The position numbers and the translations under genes were made by a program. Of a DNA stretch of 64,000 bases, positions 54,610-64,000 are shown piece after piece (within the stretch, counting starts at the first letter, position 1; every line of letters starts with the position of its first letter). Source of the DNA: Medicago truncatula (lineage: Eukaryota > Streptophyta > Magnoliopsida > Fabales > Fabaceae); the NCBI RefSeq assembly GCF_003473485.1, contig NC_053047.1, positions 30,614,972-30,678,971 of the forward strand. The letters run 5' to 3'. The notes below the pieces were generated by a model, which did not search any database, was not told where the DNA came from, and was given only the letters and a program-made list of their open reading frames with translations.

Positions 54610-57324
54610 TTAGGATGTGCCGGCTCCAGCTGACTTCCCTGCAAGTCCACTTCCACGGGGCATTTTCTTGGAACTCAAGTCTTCAACATCCTTAGGATTG
54701 TAAAAATTGGGGGCTATCTCCAGCAACCACTCTGGCTTTATCTCTGTGACCTGTCTCAGATATTCCTTGGTTGTGAGTACTAGTTCATGGTACAAAACCA
54801 ATCTAGGAAAAACCTCGGCCAGCCCCGAACTAGGATGTATGTGACCAGTTTGTAGACGTTTAACCATCTGATAAGTACCATATTTTTGCAGCTTTGCAGT
54901 ATTAGGGAAAAATCCAGATGTTATGGATTTCTTGATGGCATCTAAATCATTAGAATTCGAAGTTAGTTCAATCTCAATCCTCTCCAAGAGACCTACAAGT
55001 TGATCACGGATATCCTTAGCACGTTTCATACTCCTTACCTGTATATAATTCTCATAACACCATTGTCTTGAATAATTGGACTCCTTCCATGAATTGTAGA
55101 CATTTAGATGAGCAATGTGGTCACCAACATTTCCAGTGTGAAAATTCATTCTTGCATTGTCTGCATGTACCTTTTTATTCTTTGGACTGTAAAATATTGA
55201 ACCGCCAACAGAAAGCATAGCAGCAATGGAGATGATCTCGTCAGAACACTTGTACTTTTCTGAAGCAATTATCATTTTTGACAGCATAGGATCAAGTGGG
55301 AACTCTGCCATTCGTCTGCCTACCTTAGTTAACTTGACATGCCCATTTAAAGCACCCAGATTACATAAAAGCTCCACGGCATTCTTTAAGGCATCAAGTG
55401 GTGGAGGATCCATAAATTCAAACTGAAACAATTTCTCTATCTCAATACCAAGACTAATTAAAGTTAAGACAACATTTGCAAGGTTAGTCCGTTGTATTTC
55501 AGGTGTAGTATTATCTTCCATATCATTTTGAAAACTGTATGAAGTATACAATCGAAAGCACTTACCAGGACCTGTTCTTCCAGACCGACCAGCTCTTTGC
55601 ATTGCTGAAGCTTTTGAGATGGGAGTTACTAGTAAAGACTCCATTCCAGTCCTTGGATTATAAGATTTCATCTTACAAAATCCTGGATCAATGACATATT
55701 TGATCCCATCGATTGTCAAAGACGTTTCTGCAATATTGGTGGCAAGGACAACCTTTCGAGCCCCTTTAGGTGTGGGTTCAAATATTTTAGCTTGTATTTC
55801 AGTTGGTAGGTTGGCATATATAGGACATATAATTAACTCAGCTATTTTAGTCCCCAAGGCTCCCACCCGAAGCTTCAGATGTTCTTCTGCGGTTTCAATT
55901 TCTTCTTGACCAGTAAGGAATAGCAATATATCTCCGGGAGGTTGAGTGGTATGGATCTGAAGCGTCGTAACAATAGCAGCATCAAAGTAGTTGGCTTCTG
56001 CTTTTTCCGTGAAGTGTATTTCAACAGGATATGGTCTCCCAGGAATTTCGAATTTTTGAGCATGATCAAAGAAGTTAATGAACTTCTCTGCATCAAGAGT
56101 AGCACTAGATATCAACAACTTAAGATCAGGCCGGGCACGAGCAACATCCTTAAGTAATCCAAACAAAATATCAGTTGAAAGTGTTCTTTCATGAGCCTCA
56201 TCCACCATCACAACACTATAACTGTCCAGCTCAGGTTGAGCAAGGAACTCCCTCAACAACATTCCATCCGTCATATATTTAACAATGGTCTTCTTGGACG
56301 TGCAATCCTCAAAGCGTATGGAGTAACCAACCTCGTGTCCTAGTTTAACACCCATTTCTTGAGAAACTCGGGCAGCAACACTCATAGCAGCAACACGCCG
56401 TGGCTGAGTACATGCAATCATTTTTCCATGCTTCGTATAACCAGCTTCGTGAAGATATTGGGGAATCTGTGTAGTTTTTCCGGAACCAGTTTCGCCAACA
56501 ATGACAAGTACCTGGTGATCATGAACAGCTTGGAGAAATTTATCCCGAACAGCATAGACAGGTAGTTTTTTCCTCTCCTCCCGAATTGCGTCTAAAGCTG
56601 ACCTCTTAGCTCTAGATTTTTCTAATGCAACCTCTTTCTCATAATCAAACTTAACACCATCCATTACCGACGCCTTGATTAAATCAATCTGGTCCTCAAA
56701 CACAAACTGGTAATCATCACAGACTTGTCTTTTATCTTTCGAACCAAATTTCAGTGTTGCCTTTCTAATTTGATGTTCCTCCCAAGCCTCTTCTTTCTCA
56801 GCATTTGGATCATTGTAACGCTGCCTAGCCACAGAAAACCTCTTTTCTTGATTAACACCAGCTTGCTGATCATCATAAGCTTCTGGTATTCTATACTCAT
56901 GACCCCCATTCTCTAACTCCTTCTTCGCAAGTACATTGTATATATCTTTCTTGTGCATGAAATCACGGTATTCCACGTCTGAACGCTTCACTCCTTCAAA
57001 TAGATAATGCTCATCTTCAATGTCATCTCTAAGTTCTTGTAATTTCTGCTCCTCCCTTTTCTTCAAGTACTTTTGCCTTGAAACTTCTCTCAAAGCTCGA
57101 ATATCCTTGTTCTCCTCTGCAGCATTAGATTTTCTTTGAATTGCCTTTGGTTCGGCTAACTTGCGCGTTCTAGCTGCATCTCTTTCTCTCAAACGCTGCT
57201 CTAGTTCCTCCTTCTCTCGCTGATCTTTCAACATTTCTTCATCACCTGAAGAAGCTCTTCTCTTAAATTCCCTCTCTTTTTCCTCAACTTGAACTGATTT
57301 TCTACTTCTCTTCCTGAAATCCAT
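54610..57324 (-). CDS. DEAH-box pre-mRNA-splicing helicase, PRP2/DHX16 type
   Basis: The coding exon is uninterrupted and gives 904 residues. All helicase motifs are present: I GETGSGKTTQIPQY (about residue 275), Ia TQPRRVAAMS, II DEAH (about 375), III SAT (about 406), IV LFLTGQEEIE, V ATNIAETSLTIDG and VI QRAGRSGRTGPGKC (about 580). HA2 and OB-fold regions follow. The N-terminus is Arg/Glu-rich and charged, as in PRP2/DHX16, which activates the spliceosome for the first step. The start at 57324 (MDFRKRSRKS) is chosen because an acceptor TTCTGTTTTTAG ends at 57343. An ATG at 57360 would therefore lie in the intron. It resembles Arabidopsis DEAH1/ESP3-type proteins, with a shorter N-terminus. 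No lesion seen. Confidence 0.93.
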   Translation of the reverse strand: MDFRKRSRKSVQVEEKEREFKRRASSGDEEMLKDQREKEELEQRLRERDAARTRKLAEPKAIQRKSNAAEENKDIRALREVSRQKYLKKREEQKLQELRDDIEDEHYLFEGVKRSDVEYRDFMHKKDIYNVLAKKELENGGHEYRIPEAYDDQQAGVNQEKRFSVARQRYNDPNAEKEEAWEEHQIRKATLKFGSKDKRQVCDDYQFVFEDQIDLIKASVMDGVKFDYEKEVALEKSRAKRSALDAIREERKKLPVYAVRDKFLQAVHDHQVLVIVGETGSGKTTQIPQYLHEAGYTKHGKMIACTQPRRVAAMSVAARVSQEMGVKLGHEVGYSIRFEDCTSKKTIVKYMTDGMLLREFLAQPELDSYSVVMVDEAHERTLSTDILFGLLKDVARARPDLKLLISSATLDAEKFINFFDHAQKFEIPGRPYPVEIHFTEKAEANYFDAAIVTTLQIHTTQPPGDILLFLTGQEEIETAEEHLKLRVGALGTKIAELIICPIYANLPTEIQAKIFEPTPKGARKVVLATNIAETSLTIDGIKYVIDPGFCKMKSYNPRTGMESLLVTPISKASAMQRAGRSGRTGPGKCFRLYTSYSFQNDMEDNTTPEIQRTNLANVVLTLISLGIEIEKLFQFEFMDPPPLDALKNAVELLCNLGALNGHVKLTKVGRRMAEFPLDPMLSKMIIASEKYKCSDEIISIAAMLSVGGSIFYSPKNKKVHADNARMNFHTGNVGDHIAHLNVYNSWKESNYSRQWCYENYIQVRSMKRAKDIRDQLVGLLERIEIELTSNSNDLDAIKKSITSGFFPNTAKLQKYGTYQMVKRLQTGHIHPSSGLAEVFPRLVLYHELVLTTKEYLRQVTEIKPEWLLEIAPNFYNPKDVEDLSSKKMPRGSGLAGKSAGAGTS

Positions 57325-57342
57325 GTCTTTCACAAAGATAGA

Positions 57343-57998
57343 CCTAAAAACAGAAGGCACAAAAATTAATTAGCCGAAATTTCCGGAAATATTTAAATTA
57401 TATTAATGATTATTATATATTTAGTCATCAATGCGGAGTTGCGGCGCAGCACGGCTAACCCAAAAAATGGTGTGGTGAGGGACCGGGCGCTATTTCAGCG
57501 ACGCGGACACTAATGCGGTGGGAGCGGATGATATTGCGGTGGATAGCGCTGGGACAATTCGGTCAAAGCGGCCGCATCACCCATCTGAACCGCTCCGGCG
57601 CGGCTGGGAGTGGCGGCATCAAGATTTCTGCTCAGCACCACTATATCGGCTGTAGCGGCCGCTATTGACAACAGATATATCACTAGACTTTTAACATTAT
57701 TTTTTTTTTCTTTAATTCTTCTACATTATGCCAATCAATGCTAAAATATCCCAGATATTATAAAGCCTGTTTCGAACAGCTTATTTTGTAAAAATAAAAA
57801 CAAACTTTTTAGAAGAAAATAATTACTTTTCGGAAGTCTAATCGAACACTTAATCAAATCCCCAATCTAATCGAACAAATATATAATCTAATTGAACCAT
57901 ATGATCCGAAAATACAAACCCTAAATAAGAAACAAGAAACTGAAAGAAAGAAAAAAAAGAAAAAAATGTTGGTAATAAATAGAAGTATGAGAAACTAA
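57343..57998 (-). other. Leader intron of the DEAH helicase gene
   Basis: Donor TTTAG|GTTAGTTTC near 57998 and acceptor TTCTGTTTTTAG at 57343. A GC-rich island (57430-57680, many GCGGC words) ending near GCTATTGACAAC lies inside and is probably a degenerate transposon. The leader exon upstream (about 57999-58100) has no ATG. Confidence 0.65.
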
Positions 57999-58199
57999 CC
58001 TAAAGATGTTTGTGTGCGGAATTCGATGCAATTGATGATGAATTGAATGAAGGAAGACGATGTTGCTGAACCAAAAAGGGCTAATCGATGAAAGTAAAGA
58101 TGAAGCTCCAACACCATAATACAAACTTGCAAATTGGGGGCACAAACTATTTATATGAGAAATATTTTTGGACAACTTTCTCTCTCATACTTACATGAT

Positions 58200-58460
58200 A
58201 TTCTTATCATCTCTTTTTCTTTTTCTCTCTCCATTGTTTTTGACCAATAGAAAGAGAGAAAAGCAAGGTTGTTATCAATTGGATGTACAAATATCATTAC
58301 TTTATTTATATTGCTACTTTTCTTGATTAATTATGTATTTTCTAGTTAAATATATTTTAATCCTACAAAATTTAGAGTCCTTTTATCACGCAATAAAATA
58401 AAATAGATTTTGATATCGAATAATATGTTCGTTTTAGTTTTTTAAAGGAAAAAAAATCAT
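58200..58460. other. Helicase promoter side, AT-rich
   Basis: No gene seen. Confidence 0.4.
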
Positions 58461-58464
58461 TTTT

Positions 58465-59065
58465 TTTAAATAATTATTTTTAAGAGTATCGCATTCATTT
58501 GTTATAACTTTTTTAAAAAAATTAAAATTTAAAAAAATTTAAAAAAAGATTCAAATGAGAAATTGTTAAGAGTAGTTTTTGAAAAAATAGATTTTTTTAT
58601 GGCAACATAATCTCTAAATTTTCTCAAAATAATATAAAATAATCTCTAAATTATTTTATGGCCAAATCATTTTTATTTTAATCCGTAACAAACGGGTTAA
58701 AGATTATTTTTTAGAGATTTTATAAAAAATCAGAATCTATTTAGCATTTGTTTACTGTAATAAAAATCATTTTTTTAAAATAAATAATTTAGTTTGTTAG
58801 GATTTTTTTGATTAATTTAGTTTGTTTCGATACATTTATGTAAAACGGATTTTGTTGTTACAAAATTAGTTCAATTTTTTGACATTTAATTTTTCTCTCT
58901 AAAAGAAATATTTTCTAAGAAGCTACTCTTAACAACTTCTCATTTGAAGTTATTTTAAGATTTTTATTTTTTAAAAAAAGTTGTAACAAACGTATACAAA
59001 TACTCTTAAAAGTTGTTTAAAAAAGTAATTTTTTCTTAAAAAAAGCTATAACAAATGAGTTCTTA
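58465..59065. mobile_element. AT-rich foldback element
   Basis: Left blocks TTTTAAGAGTATCGCATTC and CAAATGAGAAATTGTTAAGA return inverted on the right as CTACTCTTAACAACTTCTCA and ATACAAATACTCTTAAAAG. The arms are about 150 bp. Superfamily undecided. Confidence 0.6.
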
Positions 59066-60648
59066 ATTATTTTCTTATTTAAAAAAAAAATCGGCATTAG
59101 TCTACTAAAATATTTTTAAATGAAATATTCATTTGAGCTTAGCTCAGTTATCAATTTAAATGTTTTCAACCAACTATTTCACTTATCAGTTTAACTTAAA
59201 AGAAATCAAACAGAGATGTCATTATAGGGTTCAAAACTTGTGACATAATTTAAGTCACATAAGTAACAAAGAAATAAATAATGCATAAATGCTCAATGTG
59301 GTTTCACAAAGTATATAACAATAATAAATCATGGTGGCTTGAAAAAAAACTCAAGATACTAAAACAAGTGTGTGTGACAATATAACTGATAGTTCAAAAC
59401 AACTTCTTCTTAAAAAGAAGTTTGATACAACCTGAACCTCCTCAACCCTCCACTTCTTAATGAATGTTTCTTTTATCAGTGTCTTTTATACAAGTTATAT
59501 TTTTGTTGATGACAAAATTGAGAGTAAGGTTACATAGAATTTAATTCTCCTAAACAATTGTTTAACTCTATGCAAAAAATAGATTTTATAGCTTATGATG
59601 CATTAATTAGATTTATTGAGAATTAATTAACCGGGCTAAAGACTTAAGCGGAGCTTACATACCTCACCCTTTAGCTTATAAGACTCTTATCAACCTTATT
59701 GGCTCAACTTGTTTGTTTTTAACTGTCTAAATGGATTCACACATTTAGTGATTCGATTCATTGTGTATTTTTTGCCATATGTTTGCATTTGCCACTCTTT
59801 TTTATATATATACTTATATCCTCATAACACCCAAACTATTAAATCATTTGCATCTATTCTCTCTAGAGTCTTCAAACCTCATTTTTCATTTGTTCTTCAG
59901 ATTAAACACTTTTTCTAAGAATTTTTGTGGTCTTTTGTGTTATAGATTGCTAGAGTGCTATATGAATTGTAAGTTGATTTCTTTCAAGGATATTATTTGG
60001 GAAACAAGGATCTAAAGTTAATTGAGTAATTTCCTTCCACCTCCGAGGGTATTGGGGGTTCTTTCTAATCTTCTCATATTCAAGGGGATCCAACCACTGG
60101 ACGTAGCAAAGAAAAGTTTGAGGGAAAAGCTTCAAGGATTGCACAGGTGATTGAGGATTCAAAGACTTGAAGAAACACCAATTTCAAGGGGTACTTGAAG
60201 ATTTGGGTAATGGTTGCATAGGAATTGAAAATTTGGATAATTGAAGGAGTTCTTGTAATCACAAAATTGTAATCAAACATTCAATTTTAGTGGAAGTCCT
60301 TGAAAGAGACGTTTTCTGTCAAGAAGAGTGGATGTATCGCAAAGCAAGGACGAGAGGGAGAACCACTATAAATTTTGGTGTCGTTTCTCTTCCCTTCCTC
60401 TTTTACTTTCTTATATATTGAGTATATGAATGTTTGATTATCGTACCTTATTGATTTGAATGTGATCTATGTTTAAGCATTAACCTAGTTTTGATTCATT
60501 GAATCGAATTTTCTTATTAACTCAATATCGATCACATCAGAATTCAGGTAAAGTTCAATTCATCGAATTCATATACTTTGTTTTCATTAGTTATAGCTCG
60601 ATTTATTTCTATTATCTTCACTAACGGTTAATCACCGGAAGAATCGAT
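59066..60648. other. AT-rich DNA upstream of a copia gag fragment
   Basis: No complete gene. The last few hundred bases may be the leader of the copia fragment; no LTR pair is seen. Confidence 0.4.
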
Positions 60649-60962
60649 ATGGCAAGTAAGAGCCCAAGGGGGCGTATAATAGAGCACCAATTTTTTACGA
60701 CGAAAATTATGACTATTGGAAAGAATGCATGAGTGTTCATATCCAATCGGTTAATATGGATGTGTGGGATGCCGTGACTAACGGGCGGTATCAACCGCAA
60801 GTTGTTGCTAACAATGTCGCACAAGACAAACCAAAAGCCGATTCGAGTGACGATGACAAAAAGAAGTTCCAATACGATTTAAAGGCGAGAAACATACTTA
60901 TTTCCTCTCTTGGAGTGAATGAGTATCGCTCGGTTTCTCATTGTAAAACCGCTAAGGACCCT
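60649..60962 (+). pseudogene. Ty1/copia gag N-terminal fragment
   Basis: ATG at 60649 starts MASKSPRG. After a frame change it reads APIFYDENYDYWKECMSVHI, then VWDAVTNG, YDLKARNILISSLG and VSHCKTAKD. This is the usual N-terminal order of plant copia gag (substrate-like YDYWK block, VWDAV, YDLKA, CKTAK). It stops after CKTAKD and no protease or polymerase follows. It is a truncated, frameshifted relic. The neighbouring Helitron-like end at 61601 lies downstream. Confidence 0.75.
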
Positions 60963-61569
60963 GATTAACCCTAATTAATCCCGCCCTTTTTTTAGGGTTC
61001 TGAAAAATATTTATGAAAAAATCCTTCAAGAGATTCAAACCCATGACATTTTGGTTACTTCAAAGCATTTTAACCACCAAGCCACTTGCTGTTTTTGTGA
61101 TATAATTTGGCTTCAACTTCAATGATATCCAATATTAAACTCCCTTTTCATGAAACCAATTAATTCCTTTTCTTTTTTTCCAAACGGTTTCGAACCCTTT
61201 TTTCTCCTTTCTCCTTCGCAATCTAAACCCAAAAGTCTGCGGTTTTCAACCATTTCTTCCCTCTTTTTCCTATGACATGTCTTGTAAAATGAAAATGTAG
61301 GTGACCTTATAGGCTTATATGGTTGAATCACTTGATATGTTTCTCATACTAACTTTATACAGTAACTTTTTTCCTTTGATGTGTAGTTTGAACTATTTAA
61401 CTAGCTCATTGTTTAAATTTTGCTCATTGTTTAGATTTTGTATGATGAGTTCCAACTTTGGTGCATTTTATTCATTGTAGTCTTTATTGAAATGTTATAC
61501 ATAATATATTTAAACATGTCGACAACTAATAATATAATCAACCTGATGCTTATATATGAAAATCGAAAC
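60963..61569. other. Probable body of a Helitron-like element
   Basis: No gene. The 5' border was not found. The 3' end is described separately. Confidence 0.35.
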
Positions 61570-61601
61570 AAACCTGTGCATTGCACGGGTTAGGGTCTAG
61601 T
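61570..61601 (+). mobile_element. Helitron-like 3' terminus
   Basis: The hairpin AACCTGTGCA-TTGCACGGGTT is followed after a short spacer by CTAGT (61597-61601) and then T. This is the Helitron 3' signature: a stem-loop, then CTRRT, with insertion before T. The left border is not identified. Confidence 0.6.
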
Positions 61602-64000
61602 TCTTTCAAACATGTGTTAAACATTGGCTAGAGATAAAGATGATGACAATGCCCTAATTTTTGTCTTGATGAGCAACCAAAAAAAAAGCATAAATCAACA
61701 TGACTTGGTGACCAAGTATGCAAAAATAATTAACTAATAATGTCTTGGAGACAAGCAATGCAAGGTCAATGATAATAATGCATCTTTGAGTACAAGTAAG
61801 AAAAAAGTGGTAAAAAGAAAAGACATTTGTACTGTTCATGTACTTTTTACCGTTCATGTACGTTTTTGTAAAAAGACACGCTCAAGCTGTTAGTTATAAA
61901 GTTGAGGTCGAGGTTGACAAGCTCAAGTTCAGCATACAAAAGAATGAGAAAATGACAATTTTGCAATTCCTATCAAACAACAAGGGTGTTTATACAAGAA
62001 TGAACATATGCAAGATATTTAAGGATAAAAGTTGGCTATAAATAGAAGTTTTCTCTCAACAAAGAAAACATGAATTTTACAAACGATCACAAGCCTACAA
62101 CCAAGTGAATAATTCATCAATCAATCTCAATATCAAATACTCTTACAATGATAGTGGTAAGGGGGATAGAACTCTTTCATCAAATAAACTATAATCTCAT
62201 TTTTTTTTTACTTTTGGATCATAAGTGCTTTTGTGTGAATTATGATTTTGATGATTTTAAATGCTAATTTCGTACTCATATACTTGAATGATGATTTTGG
62301 AAAGGAAAGATGAGATTGTTTCTAATATCTCAAGACAATTATATGTGGCCAGTCATTGAAGTGGAAACTTTGTTCCAATGACAACGAGTACATCAACCGC
62401 ACCCTTAGTGGTAAAACCACAAGCAGAATGGTCAAAAGAAGAAAACTAAAAGGTATTTCTAAACTCTAAAGCTTAATTATTTCTAACATGTACTTTAAGC
62501 AGGGGAAGAGTATGATAGAGTATAGAAAACTAAGTCAAGACCCAATTGAACAAATATTACAGATAATTTTTTTTGATAGACCAAGTGATAGGTTAGACAT
62601 CAAGGGTAAGAAGATACATCCAATTAGGTTGGGATCTGACTGATTCTCCCATCCTCTACCGTCTATTCAATATATATTATTAAAAAAGGAAAAATAAATA
62701 CAAGAGGGAGGACTAGGCCAAAACTCTTCAAAAGAATAAAACAAGCCAAGGGAAACAATAATTAGGCAAAGAAATAAAACCCGATGAAAACATAAAAACT
62801 AAGTTGTTGAAAATCTTACCATAAAAACTTAGTGGGATAAGATGAAGAAATAAAAGCATAAAAATACAATTAAGTTATAAACCCAAAGAAATATAAATTA
62901 AATTTTTAAGTAAATTATTATAAAAGTACAAACATAGTGACGTACACATAATATTATCTACTTAGAGATAACCAAGTTATTTTTTTAACTTTTTTTTCCA
63001 CCACAAAAAGTAGTTACAGTAATTCTTTCAAAAATAAAAGTAGTTACAATATTTGTTTCCTAACGAAAAAGTAATGACAAAATTTTCCAGTACACATCAT
63101 AACTACAGGTTTTGTCACCTTTGGACAATCATCGACAGTAGCGCAACGAATATCAACTGCATCGTGAAATAAGAAAATATGTCACTAAAAGTTTGTAAAT
63201 ATTGTGTAAAAGAGAAAACTATAGAGAAATTAAAAATGTTGTAAAAAGTGTCATACGCTTTTCCGATTCAACAAGAAATAGAGAAAGAAAGATCATTAAA
63301 ACATAAATAAAGAAGATAAATTGAGTCATATTTGTCTTCCTTTGCATGTAATAAAGAATATTCTTGGATCGTTTTATAAGTAAAAAATCAATGCTCCCTC
63401 AGCTTTAATTAAATGAATTTAGCACTTAGGAATTACAAGAAGCCATTTATAAAACTTTAATTAATTAATATTGAACACATCTAACCCATATGTTGCGTGT
63501 TTTCTTTTACCACATTAAATTTTTATTGAACTTGATTATATTTTAGCCTTTAGTAAAAGATAGTAATGAATGAATAAACAAATATGTGCATCGAATAGGT
63601 GATTGATTATTAGTCTATATGGCTAATTAGTTTTCAAGCTAGAGATGGGGTGAATAACTTTTTGAAAAGTTTTTCAGGAGTTTTAATAAAAACCAATTTT
63701 AACGTAATCGATTATTGTAATCGTTCTCGAACAATCACAACAATGTACAAAAAAATAAATATATGTGCAATAAGATTTAATCTTAGAATTGAGAGATTCA
63801 CGATACAAATCTTATTATATACTCAAACTTTAATTAACCTTGAGCAATGTACAAAGCTTTTAGACAATTTCAAACCAAACCTATATGAACAAAATTACTA
63901 AGCTATCAAATCAAAACACAATACATGTGAAATTAAAGAGTTGAATAGATTTTGCAATCAATTGATCTAAGCAAATTATTTGAAACCTAATTCAATCAAT
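61602..64000. other. Intergenic DNA at the right edge
   Basis: No supported gene. Short frames at 61838-62041 and 63650-63901 lack domains. About 62570-62660 looks like a degenerate repeat but was not identified. Confidence 0.45.

Overview
The window is plant nuclear DNA. It is AT-rich, has introns with GT/AG borders, and carries a chloroplast-targeted Clp subunit, class I small heat-shock proteins, polyubiquitin and a DEAH splicing helicase among many transposable elements. The F-box family, the very long solo LTR and the repeat types suggest a galegoid legume (Medicago/Trifolium group). That placement is an inference from remembered family features.

Layout. 1-7.1 kb: two broken or partial F-box genes, a LINE remnant on the minus strand, a tRNA-derived SINE and rearranged local duplications. 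7.75-13.35 kb (-): an intact six-exon CLPT gene; intron 2 holds three Stowaway-like MITEs sharing TA dinucleotides. 13.5-24.2 kb: a transposon belt with a nested foldback Mutator element, a PIF/Harbinger transposase remnant, a 3.4-kb solo LTR with a 5-bp target duplication, and a 3.9-kb LTR retrotransposon with decayed coding. 24.4-27.1 kb: a class I small HSP (+) and a four-unit polyubiquitin gene (-) with a 1-nt frameshift. 27.5-49.0 kb: one giant Mutator-like element (see below). 51.0 kb: a near-identical second HSP gene. 53.0-53.8 kb: a hAT MITE inside a Mutator MITE. 54.6-58.1 kb (-): an intact PRP2/DHX16-type DEAH helicase. 58-64 kb: AT-rich DNA with a foldback, a copia gag fragment and a Helitron-like 3' end.

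Main discovery candidate. Positions 27544-48955 (21,412 bp) are bounded by a perfect 9-bp duplication CATTGTAAG (27535-27543 and 48956-48964) and by imperfect terminal inverted repeats (35 of 47 positions match). This is the hallmark of a single Mutator-superfamily insertion. Inside are a MULE transposase (FAR1-type zinc finger, MULE core, SWIM), a ten-exon ULP1-like protease gene with Ser in place of the catalytic Cys, a GRF zinc-finger gene, two paralogous ORF1/'plant transposon protein' genes, a tandem pair of long RNA foldbacks, and tRNA-like Pol III cassettes.

The element is also studded with about 19 pairs of the decamer CACGRYCGTG (R=A/G, Y=C/T). Within a pair the two decamers are offset by 21 bp in all but one case. 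The pairs sit in clusters between the cargo genes, and I saw none outside the element. They are good candidates for transposase-binding or regulatory sites.

How the parts may work together is inference. The transposase would recognise the ends and perhaps the decamer pairs. The ULP-like, GRF and ORF1-like proteins would be accessory cargo. The foldback locus, which sits behind a copy of the ULP gene's 5' region, could produce small RNAs. Three cargo reading frames are cut by single in-frame TAA codons, so this copy may no longer be fully autonomous.
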